From: Vibrio viridaestus | Lineage (GTDB): Bacteria; Pseudomonadota; Gammaproteobacteria; Enterobacterales; Vibrionaceae | NCBI RefSeq assembly: GCF_003856525.1 | Contig: NZ_RJVQ01000016.1 | Span: 1-43,028 of the forward strand | Direction: 5' to 3' | Length of the DNA: 43,028 nucleotides | Shown here: positions 8,248 through 19,056 of the stretch, one piece after another | How positions within the stretch are numbered: the first letter of the stretch is position 1 | How the letters are laid out: the number at the start of each line of letters is the position of its first letter | The notes under the pieces: model-generated | Told to the model about the DNA's origin: nothing | Databases searched by the model: none | The model's input: the letters and a program-made list of their open reading frames with translations, nothing else | Translations under genes and position numbers: made by a program

Positions 8248-11200
8248 GTGAAAGACTTATTAAACTTTCTAAAAGCACAGCATAAGACTGAAGAATTTGA
8301 TGCAATCAAAATCGGTCTAGCTTCTCCAGACATGATTCGTTCATGGTCATTTGGTGAAGTGAAAAAACCTGAAACGATCAACTATCGTACGTTCAAACCT
8401 GAGCGTGATGGTCTTTTCTGTGCGCGTATTTTTGGTCCAGTAAAAGACTACGAGTGTCTTTGCGGAAAATACAAGCGCTTAAAACACCGTGGTGTGATCT
8501 GTGAGAAATGTGGTGTTGAGGTAACTCAAACTAAAGTTCGTCGTGATCGTATGGGTCATATCGAGCTAGCGTCACCTGTTGCTCACATCTGGTTCTTAAA
8601 ATCGTTACCATCTCGTATCGGCCTTCTTATGGATATGCCGCTACGTGATATCGAGCGCGTACTTTATTTTGAAATGTACGTTGTGACTGAGCCAGGTATG
8701 ACTGATCTTGAAAAAGGTCAGCTATTAACTGAAGAAGAATATCTAGACCGTTTAGAAGAGTGGGGCGACGAGTTCGTTGCGAAAATGGGCGCGGAAGCAA
8801 TCAAAGACCTACTTTCTACAATGGATCTTGTTGCAGAAACTGAGATTATGCGTGAAGAGTTGGATACCACTAACTCTGAAACTAAGCGTAAGAAAGTGAC
8901 TAAGCGTCTAAAATTGGTTGAGGCGTTCGTTCAATCTGGTAACAACCCAGAATGGATGATCCTAACTGTTTTACCAGTTCTTCCACCAGATTTACGCCCT
9001 CTAGTACCTCTAGATGGTGGTCGTTTTGCAACGTCCGATCTAAACGATCTATACCGTCGTGTGATTAACCGTAACAACCGTTTGAAACGTCTTCTAGAGC
9101 TAGCCGCTCCGGACATCATCGTACGTAACGAAAAACGTATGCTGCAAGAGTCTGTTGATGCGCTTCTTGATAACGGTCGTCGTGGTCGTGCGATCACGGG
9201 TTCTAATAAGCGTCCTCTGAAATCTCTTGCTGATATGATCAAGGGTAAACAAGGTCGTTTCCGTCAGAACCTACTAGGTAAACGTGTAGACTACTCTGGC
9301 CGTTCTGTTATCACAGTAGGTCCATACTTGCGTTTACATCAGTGTGGTCTTCCTAAGAAGATGGCACTTGAGTTATTCAAACCATTTATTTACAGCAAGC
9401 TAGAAACTCGTGGTATGGCTACGACGATCAAAGCGGCTAAGAAAATGGTAGAACGTGAAGAAGCGATTGTTTGGGATATTCTTGATGAAGTTATCCGTGA
9501 ACATCCAGTGTTACTTAACCGTGCACCAACACTTCACCGTTTGGGTATTCAAGCATTCGAACCAGTACTTATTGAAGGTAAAGCGATTCAGCTACACCCA
9601 CTAGTGTGTGCGGCATATAACGCGGACTTCGATGGTGACCAAATGGCGGTTCACGTGCCTCTAACTTTAGAAGCACAGCTAGAAGCTCGTACACTGATGA
9701 TGTCGACTAACAACATTCTGTCGCCAGCATCAGGCGATCCGATCATCGTACCTTCTCAGGACGTTGTTTTGGGTCTGTACTACATGACGCGTGAGATGGT
9801 TAATGCAAAAGGTGAAGGTATGTACCTTTCTGGCCCTGCAGAGGCTGAGAAAGCATATCGCACTAAAACAGCAGCACTTCACGCTCGCGTAAAAGTTCGT
9901 ATTACCGAAACTGTACGTGATGAAGATGGTAATGAAACGACTGAAACTAAGATGGTTGATACCACTGTTGGTCGTGCAATGTTGTGGCAAATTGTACCTA
10001 AGGGTCTGCCATTCAGCATCGTTAACCAAAAGTTAGGTAAGAAACAGATTTCTAACCTTCTTAACGTTGCATACCGTCGCCTTGGTCTAAAAGACACTGT
10101 TATCTTTGCTGACCAAATCATGTATACCGGTTTTGCATACGCTGCTCTATCTGGTGTATCTGTTGGTATCGACGATATGGTTGTACCACCAGCGAAATAC
10201 ACTGAGATTTCAGCTGCGGAAGAAGAAGTTCGTGAAATCCAGGAGCAGTTCCAATCAGGTCTTGTAACTGCTGGTGAACGTTATAACAAAGTTATCGATA
10301 TCTGGGCATCAACCAATGATCGCGTAGCGAAAGCGATGATGGCTAACCTATCTTCTGAAACGGTTCTAAACCGTGATGGTGAAGAAGAGCAACAAGAATC
10401 GTTTAACAGCATCTATATGATGGCTGACTCGGGTGCTCGTGGTTCTGCAGCTCAGATTCGTCAGCTTGCTGGTATGCGTGGTCTGATGGCTCGTCCGGAT
10501 GGCTCGATCATCGAAACGCCAATCACTGCGAACTTTAAAGAAGGTCTAAACGTACTTCAGTACTTTATCTCAACGCACGGTGCTCGTAAGGGTCTTGCGG
10601 ATACGGCACTGAAAACAGCAAACTCGGGTTACTTAACTCGTCGTCTTGTTGACGTTGCTCAGGACGTTGTTGTTACTGAACACGATTGTGGCACACACGA
10701 AGGTGTTGTGATGAATCCACACATCGAAGGTGGTGACGTTAAAGTTCCTCTGACTGAGCTAGCTCTTGGTCGTGTAGTTGCTGAAGATGTATTGAAACCT
10801 GGTACAGAAGAGATCCTCATCCCGCGTAATACGCTGATTGATGAGAAATGGTGTCAAATCATGGATCAGAACTCTGTTGACCAGATTAAAGTACGTTCGG
10901 TTGTAACTTGTGATTCAGACTTCGGTTGTTGTTCACAATGTTATGGTCGTGACCTTGCTCGTGGTCACTTGGTTAACCAAGGTGAATCTGTCGGTGTTAT
11001 CGCTGCACAGTCAATCGGTGAACCAGGTACTCAGCTAACGATGCGTACGTTCCACATCGGTGGTGCGGCATCAACAGCAGCAGCAGAGAACAGCATTCAG
11101 GCGAAGAACACAGGTTCAGTCAAACTTCATAACGCTAAGTTCGTTGTGAACAAAGACAGCAAACTGGTTATTACGTCTCGTGCAACTGAATTAACGATTA

Positions 11201-12450
11201 TCGATGAATTCGGTCGTACTAAAGAGAAACACAAACTTCCTTACGGCTCTACTTTAAATAAAGCAGATGGCGATGCAGTGACTTCTGGTGAACTCGTTGC
11301 AAACTGGGAAGCGCACACTATGCCAATCATCACTGAAGTGGCAGGTCGTGTTAAGTTCATCGATATGATCGATGGCGTGACGGTTTCTCGTCAAACTGAT
11401 GATCTAACAGGTCTTTCTTCTAGCGAAGTAACTGACCCAGCAGCTCGTCCGTCAGCAGGTAAAGACATGCGTCCAGCAGTTAAACTTGTTGATGAAAAAG
11501 GTAACGATGTGATGATTCCTGGTACTGATATGCCAGCTCAATACTTCTTACCTGGTAAAGCGATCGTTAACCTAGATGACGGCGCAGAAGTAGGTGTGGG
11601 TGATACGGTTGCTCGTATTCCTCAGAAATCTGGCGGTAACCGAGACATCACGGGTGGTCTACCTCGAGTAGCTGACTTGTTTGAAGCTCGTAAACCTAAA
11701 GAGCCTGCGATTCTTGCTGAACACACAGGTACTGTATCGTTTGGTAAAGAGACAAAAGGTAAGCGTCGTCTAATCATCACTCGTGATGGTGGAGATACTT
11801 ACGAAGAGATGATTCCTAAGCATCGTCAATTGAACGTGTTTGAAGGTGAAAAAGTGGAACGTGGTGATGTTATCGCTGACGGACCAGAGTCTCCGCATGA
11901 TATCCTGCGTCTACGTGGTATCCATGCTGTGACTGCATACATCGCAAACGAAGTTCAGGAAGTTTACCGTCTGCAAGGCGTTAAGATTAACGATAAACAT
12001 ATTGAAACTATCGTTCGTCAAATGCTACGTAAGTGTACTATTACCTTTGCAGGTGATTCTAACTTCCTACCAGGCGAGCAGGTTGAGTACTCACAAGTTA
12101 AGATTGCAAACCGTGAACTTGAAGCTGAAGGCAAAGAGCCAGCACGTTTCGAACGTGAGCTTCTAGGTATTACTAAAGCATCTCTTGCAACTGAGTCGTT
12201 CATCTCTGCGGCATCGTTCCAAGAAACAACTCGTGTTCTTACTGAAGCGGCTGTTTCTGGTAAACGTGATGAGCTACGTGGTCTGAAAGAAAACGTTATC
12301 GTTGGTCGTCTGATTCCTGCTGGTACTGGTTTTGCGTATCACCAAGATCGTCACGCTCAACGTGAAGCGGAAAAAGAAGGACCATCAGCAGAGCAAGCAA
12401 CTGATAACTTGGCTGCATTGCTTAACGCTGGATTCTCTTCAGAAGAGTAA
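8248..12450 (+). CDS. rpoC: DNA-directed RNA polymerase subunit beta'
   Basis: This is the largest subunit of RNA polymerase and carries the active-site magnesium. The GTG at 8248 gives [18 protein letters not shown], the same start as E. coli, with a CAGGAG ribosome site. The N-terminal zinc site has C70, C72, C85 and C88. The catalytic motif NADFDGDQM is at 458-466, with D460, D462 and D464 as in E. coli. The second zinc site includes [11 protein letters not shown]. The length is 1400 residues, against 1407 in E. coli, and no part is missing. A strong terminator follows. Confidence 0.99.
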   Translation: MKDLLNFLKAQHKTEEFDAIKIGLASPDMIRSWSFGEVKKPETINYRTFKPERDGLFCARIFGPVKDYECLCGKYKRLKHRGVICEKCGVEVTQTKVRRDRMGHIELASPVAHIWFLKSLPSRIGLLMDMPLRDIERVLYFEMYVVTEPGMTDLEKGQLLTEEEYLDRLEEWGDEFVAKMGAEAIKDLLSTMDLVAETEIMREELDTTNSETKRKKVTKRLKLVEAFVQSGNNPEWMILTVLPVLPPDLRPLVPLDGGRFATSDLNDLYRRVINRNNRLKRLLELAAPDIIVRNEKRMLQESVDALLDNGRRGRAITGSNKRPLKSLADMIKGKQGRFRQNLLGKRVDYSGRSVITVGPYLRLHQCGLPKKMALELFKPFIYSKLETRGMATTIKAAKKMVEREEAIVWDILDEVIREHPVLLNRAPTLHRLGIQAFEPVLIEGKAIQLHPLVCAAYNADFDGDQMAVHVPLTLEAQLEARTLMMSTNNILSPASGDPIIVPSQDVVLGLYYMTREMVNAKGEGMYLSGPAEAEKAYRTKTAALHARVKVRITETVRDEDGNETTETKMVDTTVGRAMLWQIVPKGLPFSIVNQKLGKKQISNLLNVAYRRLGLKDTVIFADQIMYTGFAYAALSGVSVGIDDMVVPPAKYTEISAAEEEVREIQEQFQSGLVTAGERYNKVIDIWASTNDRVAKAMMANLSSETVLNRDGEEEQQESFNSIYMMADSGARGSAAQIRQLAGMRGLMARPDGSIIETPITANFKEGLNVLQYFISTHGARKGLADTALKTANSGYLTRRLVDVAQDVVVTEHDCGTHEGVVMNPHIEGGDVKVPLTELALGRVVAEDVLKPGTEEILIPRNTLIDEKWCQIMDQNSVDQIKVRSVVTCDSDFGCCSQCYGRDLARGHLVNQGESVGVIAAQSIGEPGTQLTMRTFHIGGAASTAAAENSIQAKNTGSVKLHNAKFVVNKDSKLVITSRATELTIIDEFGRTKEKHKLPYGSTLNKADGDAVTSGELVANWEAHTMPIITEVAGRVKFIDMIDGVTVSRQTDDLTGLSSSEVTDPAARPSAGKDMRPAVKLVDEKGNDVMIPGTDMPAQYFLPGKAIVNLDDGAEVGVGDTVARIPQKSGGNRDITGGLPRVADLFEARKPKEPAILAEHTGTVSFGKETKGKRRLIITRDGGDTYEEMIPKHRQLNVFEGEKVERGDVIADGPESPHDILRLRGIHAVTAYIANEVQEVYRLQGVKINDKHIETIVRQMLRKCTITFAGDSNFLPGEQVEYSQVKIANRELEAEGKEPARFERELLGITKASLATESFISAASFQETTRVLTEAAVSGKRDELRGLKENVIVGRLIPAGTGFAYHQDRHAQREAEKEGPSAEQATDNLAALLNAGFSSEE

Positions 12451-12464
12451 TTCTTCTTTGGGAT

Positions 12465-12492
12465 TAAAAAAGGCGCCGATGGCGCCTTTTTT
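12465..12492. terminator. Bidirectional terminator between rpoC and rsd
   Basis: GGCGCC (12472-12477) pairs with GGCGCC (12481-12486). The stem extends through A6 on the left and T6 on the right, so it works for rpoC on the plus strand and for rsd on the minus strand. Confidence 0.9.
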
Positions 12493-12539
12493 GTTTCTAT
12501 CCTATCGAAGATGAGAAGAGGTTAAGATTGATTAACTTA

Positions 12540-13034
12540 TCAAGCTCCTGGTGGGACAGATAAACTATCAGCAATGAGTTGAATTAGGTAGTCTTCTACT
12601 TCAAAGCGTTCTTCAAGTATTTCCCCTAGTCGCGATAAATCGAGATCAAAGTGTTCAAGATCATCACCGTCTTTAATATCTAGATACTTATCAGCAAAAT
12701 TGAGTAGTGGATCGGTAGTATCGACGATTTTAAAATACGTATCATTAATTTCGTCTGTTGCCTGAAATCCAGTGCATTCCCATTTCGCTTTGACCATATC
12801 GTAAATTTTAAAATGACCAGTCGAAATATACTCCACCAGATTTTGGGAGAAATCTTCAATTTCTGAATAAGATGGCAATTCAGTAACGCCAGCTTTTGCT
12901 GATGCTGCATTTGGTTGAGTGGTTGCAAGTTTGCAGTACGTCACGAGTAAGCGTTGACGATCATCCAGCCATTGGTCTATGACCTCACTGGATCCTCCCC
13001 ATTGTTCTTGCACTCTTTTAAATTTATTTAGCAT
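12540..13034 (-). CDS. rsd: Regulator of sigma-D (anti-sigma-70 protein Rsd)
   Basis: Rsd binds the housekeeping sigma factor (RpoD) in stationary phase and favours alternative sigma factors. The 164 residues (E. coli 158) begin MLNKFKRVQEQWGGSSEVIDQWL. They contain the family stretches RQRLLVTYCKL, FSQNLVEYISTGHFKIYDM and ILEERFEVEDYLIQLI. The protein is predicted to be all helical. The placement next to nudC and hemE is the same as in E. coli and supports the call. It converges with rpoC across the bidirectional terminator and is divergent from nudC. Confidence 0.93.
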   Translation of the reverse strand: MLNKFKRVQEQWGGSSEVIDQWLDDRQRLLVTYCKLATTQPNAASAKAGVTELPSYSEIEDFSQNLVEYISTGHFKIYDMVKAKWECTGFQATDEINDTYFKIVDTTDPLLNFADKYLDIKDGDDLEHFDLDLSRLGEILEERFEVEDYLIQLIADSLSVPPGA

Positions 13035-13205
13035 GATTATGCCCTCATGATCAGATCTTCAGTTGAGAGATCAAATTGAGCTGAAGTACGTTATACCTCT
13101 TAATTCATACCTGAGTTTGTCTCATTTTTTAATTGGTTACATTTAACTCTGGTATGAAACTAGATTGCCAGTAAAATAATTGGACTGCAAGGAATAGGGG
13201 GAATC

Positions 13206-13982
13206 ATGTTAAAAAAAAGTGACACAAATGACGCTTATTGGTGTGTTGTTTCAGGAAGTGAACTTTGGACTGTTGACGGACAAATACCTTTTGGTTCCGC
13301 CAAGCAGCTCTCTCTGCCAATTGAAGATGCAATAGAAGTAGGACGAGTTAATCATTGTCCTGTCTATTGGCTAAATGAATCTGAGCTGGAAGGCCAGTAT
13401 GAGATGACATCGTTGCGGTATTTATTGGAAGTTGAAGAATCGCTGTTCTTTGCTGCGAGCAAAGCCGTGCAATATGGTCATATGACCCAATCTCTACGTT
13501 TCTGCCCTCAATGTGGTGGGCGAAATCATCTAAACCATCAAGAGCTAGCGATGCAATGCAACGACTGTCGTTCCATGCATTATCCGCGAATATTTCCATG
13601 TATTATCGTCGCAATCCGTCGTGATAATCAAATTTTGCTTGCTAACCACGCTCGTCACTCATCAGAGCTTTACACGGTTATCGCTGGATTTGTCGAAGTG
13701 GGTGAGACTCTGGAACAGACGGTGGCTCGTGAGGTTTTCGAGGAAACTGGTTTGAAGGTGAAAAACATTCGTTACGTGAGTAGTCAGCCTTGGGCTTTTC
13801 CATCCAGTATGATGGTCGGGTTTATGGCTGATTACGAGTCTGGAGAAATTCGTCCTGATTATACTGAGTTAAGCGATGCAAGTTGGTTTGATGTGGATAA
13901 TATGCCTCAGCTGGCACCTGTAGGTACCATTGCACGTGCTCTAATTGAACAAACTGTTACTGATATTAAGCGCGATTCCTGA
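13206..13982 (+). CDS. nudC: NAD+ diphosphatase / NAD-capped RNA hydrolase NudC
   Basis: NudC splits NAD(H) into NMN(H) and AMP and removes the NAD cap from RNA. The 258-residue product carries a zinc ribbon with C100, C103, C118 and C121. It also carries a complete Nudix box at 161-183 (G161, E167, R175-E176, E179-E180, G182) and the NudC-specific SQPWAFPS at 193-200. A GGGGGA ribosome site lies just before the ATG. hemE follows after 56 bases, and a possible -10 (TAGAAT, 13993-13998) suggests that hemE also has its own promoter. Confidence 0.97.
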   Translation: MLKKSDTNDAYWCVVSGSELWTVDGQIPFGSAKQLSLPIEDAIEVGRVNHCPVYWLNESELEGQYEMTSLRYLLEVEESLFFAASKAVQYGHMTQSLRFCPQCGGRNHLNHQELAMQCNDCRSMHYPRIFPCIIVAIRRDNQILLANHARHSSELYTVIAGFVEVGETLEQTVAREVFEETGLKVKNIRYVSSQPWAFPSSMMVGFMADYESGEIRPDYTELSDASWFDVDNMPQLAPVGTIARALIEQTVTDIKRDS

Positions 13983-14038
13983 CGACAAATGGTAGAATAC
14001 CGCCCATAAATAAGATAAATAGCCTGATTGGAATAAGT

Positions 14039-15106
14039 ATGACTCAGCTCAAGAACGATACCTATCTGCGTGCTTTGCTTAAACAACCCGTAGAGTACAC
14101 CCCTGTCTGGATGATGCGTCAAGCAGGACGTTATTTACCGGAGTATCGTGAAACCCGTTCACGTGCAGGAGATTTTATGTCTCTCTGCCGTAATGCAGAA
14201 TTGGCTTCTGAAGTCACTCTGCAACCACTCAAGCGTTTTAAGCTTGATGCCGCGATTCTATTTTCTGACATTTTAACCATTCCGGATGCGATGGGCTTAG
14301 GATTGTACTTTGAGGCGGGTGAAGGCCCTAAATTTCAATGTCCAATACAGTCTGTCTCTGACGTAAAAAAAATAGGTATCCCAGATCCTGAGGGTGAGCT
14401 TCAATATGTTATGAATGCGGTTCGCCAGATTCGTCAAGATCTTAATGGTGATGTTCCTCTCATTGGGTTCTCTGGAAGCCCTTGGACATTAGCGACCTAT
14501 ATGGTTGAAGGTGGAAGTTCTAAGGCTTTTACCAAAATAAAAAAAATGATGTACTCAGATCCGGCGGTATTGCATCTTCTTCTCGACAAGTTAGCCGATA
14601 GTGTTATCTCTTACCTTAACGGTCAGATTAAAGCCGGGGCTCAATCTGTGATGATCTTTGATACGTGGGGTGGAGTTCTAACCCCCCGGGACTATAAGGA
14701 CTTCTCATTGCAGTACATGCATAAAATCGTGGATGGCCTAGTTCGCGAAAATGAGGGTCGTAAGGTCCCTGTTACGTTATTTACGAAGAATGGCGGTATG
14801 TGGTTGGAAAGTATCGCCGAAACTGGTTGTGATGCTGTTGGCTTAGATTGGACAATCAATATTGAGGACGCGAAGGCTAGAGTAGGGGATAAAGTTGCCC
14901 TCCAAGGGAATATGGACCCTTCTATGTTGTATGCTTCGCCACAGCGTATTCGTGAAGAGGTTGAGAGTATTCTAGCTGGCTTTGGTCACGCAAAGTCGGG
15001 TCACGTATTTAACTTGGGTCATGGTATTCATCTTGATGTACCACCTGAGAATGCGGGTACTTTTGTTGACGCTGTTCATGAGTTATCACGTCAATATCAC
15101 GAGTAA
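14039..15106 (+). CDS. hemE: Uroporphyrinogen decarboxylase
   Basis: HemE removes four carboxyl groups from uroporphyrinogen III to give coproporphyrinogen III in haem synthesis. The 355 residues match the family length. The substrate-binding arginines lie in [13 protein letters not shown] (R27, R31, R37), and the key aspartate is D77 in [31 protein letters not shown] and FDTWGG are also typical. It follows nudC on the same strand and converges with envC, with a hairpin at the junction. Confidence 0.98.
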   Translation: MTQLKNDTYLRALLKQPVEYTPVWMMRQAGRYLPEYRETRSRAGDFMSLCRNAELASEVTLQPLKRFKLDAAILFSDILTIPDAMGLGLYFEAGEGPKFQCPIQSVSDVKKIGIPDPEGELQYVMNAVRQIRQDLNGDVPLIGFSGSPWTLATYMVEGGSSKAFTKIKKMMYSDPAVLHLLLDKLADSVISYLNGQIKAGAQSVMIFDTWGGVLTPRDYKDFSLQYMHKIVDGLVRENEGRKVPVTLFTKNGGMWLESIAETGCDAVGLDWTINIEDAKARVGDKVALQGNMDPSMLYASPQRIREEVESILAGFGHAKSGHVFNLGHGIHLDVPPENAGTFVDAVHELSRQYHE

Positions 15107-15115
15107 ACCGTATGT

Positions 15116-15150
15116 GAGCTGGCTGGATCAATTCAGCCAGTTCAGAGGGT
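15116..15150 (+). terminator. Hairpin at the hemE/envC convergent junction
   Basis: GAGCTGGCTGGAT (15116-15128) pairs with ATTCAGCCAGTTC (15131-15143) through 13 pairs, two of them G-U, and GGGTTTTC follows. It can terminate hemE. Its right arm overlaps the last codons of envC. The T-run is short, so efficiency is uncertain. Confidence 0.5.
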
Positions 15151-16240
15151 TTTCTGCACGACTGTTTCGTCTTACCTCGAAGTAAAGCGCAGGGCTTGAT
15201 TGCCCTCCGGTATCACCGGCAAGCGCAATCGTTTCTCCAGCAACAACTTTATCCCCTTCTTTTTTTAGAAGTGACTGGTTAAAGCCGTACAGCGTCATAT
15301 CACCTTTACCATGGTCCAGTAGAATTACTAAACCGTATCCACGTAGATATTCAGAGAACACAACTCTACCGGAATAGATCGCTTTAACTGGTTGTCCATA
15401 ATTCGCATCTATAACAATGCCTTTCCAGTTAATCTGCCCGGTCTGGTGGCTACCAAAATGATGTAATACACGACCTTTCAGAGGCCAAGGTAATTTACCT
15501 TTTTGGCTTGCGATACCATTCATTAGGACTGAATTACGTTTTGCAGCTTTTGCTATTTCAGCTTTTAGCCGAGACTCATTTCTCTGCAGCTCAGCCAAGT
15601 AAACCTTATCGCTGGAAATATCTGAACGAATTTTGCTGACTGTCGACTTTCTTTTATTCTGGGTTGTCTGGAGGCTATCTCTTTTTTGAGTCTGTTCAGT
15701 CAGCAAGGATTGGATTTGTTGTTTTTCGCTATTGAGCTTATCTTCGCTATTTCTAAGTTGACGAGTAGTATCTTCTAACTCTTCAATAGCATTAGCCCGC
15801 GCTTTAGCTAAATATTGAAAATACTGGCTGAGACGATCTTCTTCACTACCGTCTTCTAGTAAGCTAGATGCAGAATGACTGTCTTTCATGACGTAGTAGG
15901 CATGAATGAGTTGTTCTAGCTTGTCTGATTGCTGCTTCTTCTGTTCGGCTAGCTTGCTTATTTTAGCTTCAAGCTTCTGAATATTGGCGTTTGCACTAGC
16001 CAGTTTACGTTTGGTTTGCTCAATTTCTTTCTCCAACCCTGCAATACTCAGCTCCTGCTTCTTTAACTCGCTTTGCAGTTTATCCAATTTATTACTCTGA
16101 CTCGCTAGAGACTGCTTTTGACGAGAGATTTCGCTAGAAACACCTTTTAATTCTTGCTGGCTGGCTGCGAAAGCACTCATTGTCGCGATGAAGCAACAAA
16201 AGTAAAAAATTATCTGGGTGAGAGAAAGTTTGTTTTTCAT
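15128..16240 (-). CDS. envC: Murein hydrolase activator EnvC
   Basis: EnvC is a periplasmic factor recruited by FtsEX that switches on amidases (AmiA/AmiB) during septum splitting. It has a signal peptide ending near AFA (residues 23-25), a long coiled coil (about 26-245) rich in K, Q, E and L, and a C-terminal LytM/peptidase_M23 domain (about 253-370). Two metal ligands of active LytM enzymes are replaced (WKGIVID and LYFEVR instead of the usual histidines). The domain should therefore be catalytically dead, as known for EnvC. It lies downstream of gpmM, as in E. coli. Its probable partner, AmiB, is encoded in the same window. Confidence 0.95.
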   Translation of the reverse strand: MKNKLSLTQIIFYFCCFIATMSAFAASQQELKGVSSEISRQKQSLASQSNKLDKLQSELKKQELSIAGLEKEIEQTKRKLASANANIQKLEAKISKLAEQKKQQSDKLEQLIHAYYVMKDSHSASSLLEDGSEEDRLSQYFQYLAKARANAIEELEDTTRQLRNSEDKLNSEKQQIQSLLTEQTQKRDSLQTTQNKRKSTVSKIRSDISSDKVYLAELQRNESRLKAEIAKAAKRNSVLMNGIASQKGKLPWPLKGRVLHHFGSHQTGQINWKGIVIDANYGQPVKAIYSGRVVFSEYLRGYGLVILLDHGKGDMTLYGFNQSLLKKEGDKVVAGETIALAGDTGGQSSPALYFEVRRNSRAENPLNWLN

Positions 16241-16358
16241 TATTATGGGCTTATAGAGTCGGACTAAGCATTCTGTGACATGAACTCTAGTATACAGAAA
16301 GAGAAACAGACAACGACAACGAAATCAAAAAAATCGCGATTTTCTAACAAAGAACCAC

Positions 16359-16386
16359 AAAAAAGCCCCGAAATTCGGGGCTTTTT
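16359..16386 (-). terminator. Terminator after gpmM
   Basis: GCCCCG (16365-16370) pairs with CGGGGC (16376-16381), with A-runs on the left and T5 on the right. On the minus strand it lies 20 bases after the gpmM stop and gives a T-run in that direction. envC, further along the same strand, must then have its own promoter or depend on read-through. Confidence 0.85.
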
Positions 16387-16405
16387 CTAATTTAAGGTTT
16401 GAACC

Positions 16406-17935
16406 TTAAAATAGTACATTACCGGACATTTCTGATGGAATTTCCATGTCAGTCAGAGCCAGCATTGTTGGAGCTAAATCGGATAATTTCCCCCCTTCTT
16501 TCAATGCTAAATCTTTACTACCAACATAAATTAGAGGCACCGGAAGATTCGTGTGGGCAGTATGAGTGCCGCCTGTTTCCGGGTTAACCATCATCTCTGC
16601 GTTACCGTGGTCAGCCGTGATGAGTAATTGACCATCAACTTTTTTGATGGCTTCCACAACACGTCCAATACAGTGGTCAACAGCTTCGCAGGCTTTTACT
16701 GCTGCGTCGTAGACGCCAGTATGACCAACCATGTCACCGTTAGGGTAATTACAGATAATCGCGTCATACTTTCCTGACTCGATTGCAGCAACCAGTTTAT
16801 CGGTGAGTTCTTCTGAGCTCATTTCTGGCTGAAGGTCATAAGTAGCCACTTTTGGCGATGCTACAATTTGACGATCTTCACCATCAAATTCAGTTTCCAC
16901 ACCGCCGTTGAAGAAGAACGTTACGTGTGCGTATTTCTCTGTTTCAGAAATACGTAGCTGAGTTTTGCCCGCTTTAGCTAGCCATTCACCGTACGTATTT
17001 TCAAGAGATGCTGGTGGGTATGCACAAGATAGAGGAATATCTGCTGCGTATTGAGTTAACATAATAAACTCAACTGCAGGGAATGCAGCTCTTTCAAAGC
17101 CAGAAAAATCGGGAACGAATGTGCGAGTGATTTCACGAGCACGGTCTGCACGATAGTTCATAAATAGAACCACGTCACCGTCTTGAACTGCTGATGACTC
17201 TTGCCCTTCAGCCTGAAGTACCGTCGCTTTAACAAACTCGTCATTTTCATCACGAGCGTATGCCGCGTTAAGACCTTCTACTGCAGACGAATAGGTGTAA
17301 GCTCCTTTCGCTTGCGTGATAACGTCGTATGCTTCCTGAACGCGTTCCCAGTTATTGTCACGGTCCATTGCATAGTAACGACCTACCAATGTTGCGATAC
17401 GGCCTTTGCCTAGTTTTTCAAATAACTCAGTGAAACGTTGTAATGAACCTTCGGCACTGCGTGGTGGCGTATCACGACCATCTAAGAAACAGTGTAGGTA
17501 GATTTTTTCTGCGCCACGAGCTGCTGCAAGTTCAACGGCTGCATAAATGTGATCTTCATGAGAGTGGACACCACCTGGTGACATCAGACCCATGATGTGT
17601 ACCGCTTTACCAGCAGAAATCGCTTTGTCCATCGCATTAGTGATAGTTGGATTCTCTTGGAATTCACCATCTGCAATCGCTTTTGTAATACGTGTTAGAT
17701 CTTGGTAGACCACTCGTCCTGCACCGATATTTGTATGGCCAACTTCAGAGTTACCCATTTGACCATCAGGTAAACCTACGTCCAAGCCAGACGCTGAAAT
17801 CAGAGTATTTGGATTGTGAGCAACCAAACCATCAAGTACTGGAGTGTTTGCATTGTTGATTGCGTTGCTGCTGTCGTCCTCACGGTAACCCCACCCGTCA
17901 AGGATCACTAAAGCCATTGGCTTCTTCGCTGACAT
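16406..17935 (-). CDS. gpmM: 2,3-bisphosphoglycerate-independent phosphoglycerate mutase
   Basis: GpmM interconverts 3- and 2-phosphoglycerate in glycolysis, using two manganese ions and a phosphoserine intermediate. The 509-residue product has the normal length for the iPGM family. Metal and catalytic residues are present: D13 in [13 protein letters not shown], the catalytic S63 in [16 protein letters not shown] and [14 protein letters not shown] lies upstream of the ATG. A terminator follows the stop, then envC on the same strand. Confidence 0.98.
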   Translation of the reverse strand: MSAKKPMALVILDGWGYREDDSSNAINNANTPVLDGLVAHNPNTLISASGLDVGLPDGQMGNSEVGHTNIGAGRVVYQDLTRITKAIADGEFQENPTITNAMDKAISAGKAVHIMGLMSPGGVHSHEDHIYAAVELAAARGAEKIYLHCFLDGRDTPPRSAEGSLQRFTELFEKLGKGRIATLVGRYYAMDRDNNWERVQEAYDVITQAKGAYTYSSAVEGLNAAYARDENDEFVKATVLQAEGQESSAVQDGDVVLFMNYRADRAREITRTFVPDFSGFERAAFPAVEFIMLTQYAADIPLSCAYPPASLENTYGEWLAKAGKTQLRISETEKYAHVTFFFNGGVETEFDGEDRQIVASPKVATYDLQPEMSSEELTDKLVAAIESGKYDAIICNYPNGDMVGHTGVYDAAVKACEAVDHCIGRVVEAIKKVDGQLLITADHGNAEMMVNPETGGTHTAHTNLPVPLIYVGSKDLALKEGGKLSDLAPTMLALTDMEIPSEMSGNVLF

Positions 17936-18093
17936 AGTTAGACCTCGTCAAATTTAAGTAACTGATAAATTAATTAAAGTAATTTTACTACACTTTTTAA
18001 GGTGTCTAGAAGATTAAGATCAATGATTCTTCCTATCAATGCAGATAAGTAAAACCTATCGTCGTTTCTGTTTTAATAATAATTATTCTTACC

Positions 18094-18978
18094 CTAGTAT
18101 ACTAAAACGCTTGTGCCTATCACTGCAACTATTGCTCCCATCCAGGCATAACGATTAGGTTTCTGACCACTGTATACCCAAAGCATTGGAAGCAGCATTA
18201 TTGGTGTTGTTGATGACAGTAGAGCCACCATCCCGACGTTGCCGTCTCTGAGGGCATAGAGTATTAGAGTCATGCCGACAGCCATCGCTAAAAAGGCATT
18301 TAGAAATGTGATCGAAAAAATACGAACAGTAATAGTTTGATTGCCTTTAGCGATACGAGTTCCACTTAAATACAAAACATAATGAGCGAGAAAGGCGGCT
18401 ATCATACGCAATGCCGACGCAGAAATGGGGTCGATATCGGTCTCCATTACCGGTTTGGCAATGATACCTCCTAGAGCCTGACATAAGGCGGCCAGTAATC
18501 CGAGTAATATACCTATCCAAAGGCTTCCAGATAAGGCATCCAGTTTATGCTCTGAGCCCTTTTTACGAAAAAAGATAGCAGTTACAACACCTGAAAAAAC
18601 GAGCAAAGCTCCAAATAGTTCTCGAGTTGTCATTGTTTCGCTGAATAGGAAGTAACCAATAATGGCTGAAAATACGGCGTGGCAGGAGAACAGTAAGCCT
18701 GCTTGTCTTGGACCCATGCGATTAAAGCAGGCAAAAAGAGCTGTATCACCAACGAATATGCCGACCAATCCGGATAACATCATGGGTAAGAGATGTACGT
18801 CGGAAACCGTGCGCCAGCCACCAGTGAGGAGTGAAATAACGATCAAAATAGTAGAGGTACATCCCATTCGCCAACGACTATAGGAAAAGGTTCCTAAAAA
18901 GCGGGCAGGTTCGACAGATAACATGGTCGATATCGCCCAAAGTAAGGCAGCGGCTAGAGCAAGCCATTCGTAACCCAC
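18094..18978 (-). CDS. DMT-family (EamA) permease, substrate unknown
   Basis: The 294-residue protein has about ten hydrophobic helices in two repeated halves, each of EamA type, as in drug/metabolite transporters. The start is a GTG at 18978 (MGYEWLALAAALLWAIST) with AGGAG just upstream. The first half includes GTFSYSRWRMG and GPRQAGLLFSCHAVFSAIIGYFLFSE; the second includes LLSSTTPIMLLPMLW. The family exports or imports small metabolites, but the substrate cannot be read from sequence. It stands between gpmM and an anion transporter, all on the minus strand, with 158 bases to gpmM and no clear operon link. Confidence 0.85.
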   Translation of the reverse strand: MGYEWLALAAALLWAISTMLSVEPARFLGTFSYSRWRMGCTSTILIVISLLTGGWRTVSDVHLLPMMLSGLVGIFVGDTALFACFNRMGPRQAGLLFSCHAVFSAIIGYFLFSETMTTRELFGALLVFSGVVTAIFFRKKGSEHKLDALSGSLWIGILLGLLAALCQALGGIIAKPVMETDIDPISASALRMIAAFLAHYVLYLSGTRIAKGNQTITVRIFSITFLNAFLAMAVGMTLILYALRDGNVGMVALLSSTTPIMLLPMLWVYSGQKPNRYAWMGAIVAVIGTSVLVY

Positions 18979-19056
18979 GTAACTCTCCTAAATGAAGCAT
19001 TCAAATTCAGGAGGAAGACTATGCCCTAAACTATTATGAAAACAAAGTAATTATTA

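Noticed and set aside
8931-9242. 103-codon minus-strand frame opposite rpoC, and similar frames opposite rpoB and fusA
   Set aside because: These are arginine- or serine-rich antisense shadows of conserved core genes, with no supporting signals.
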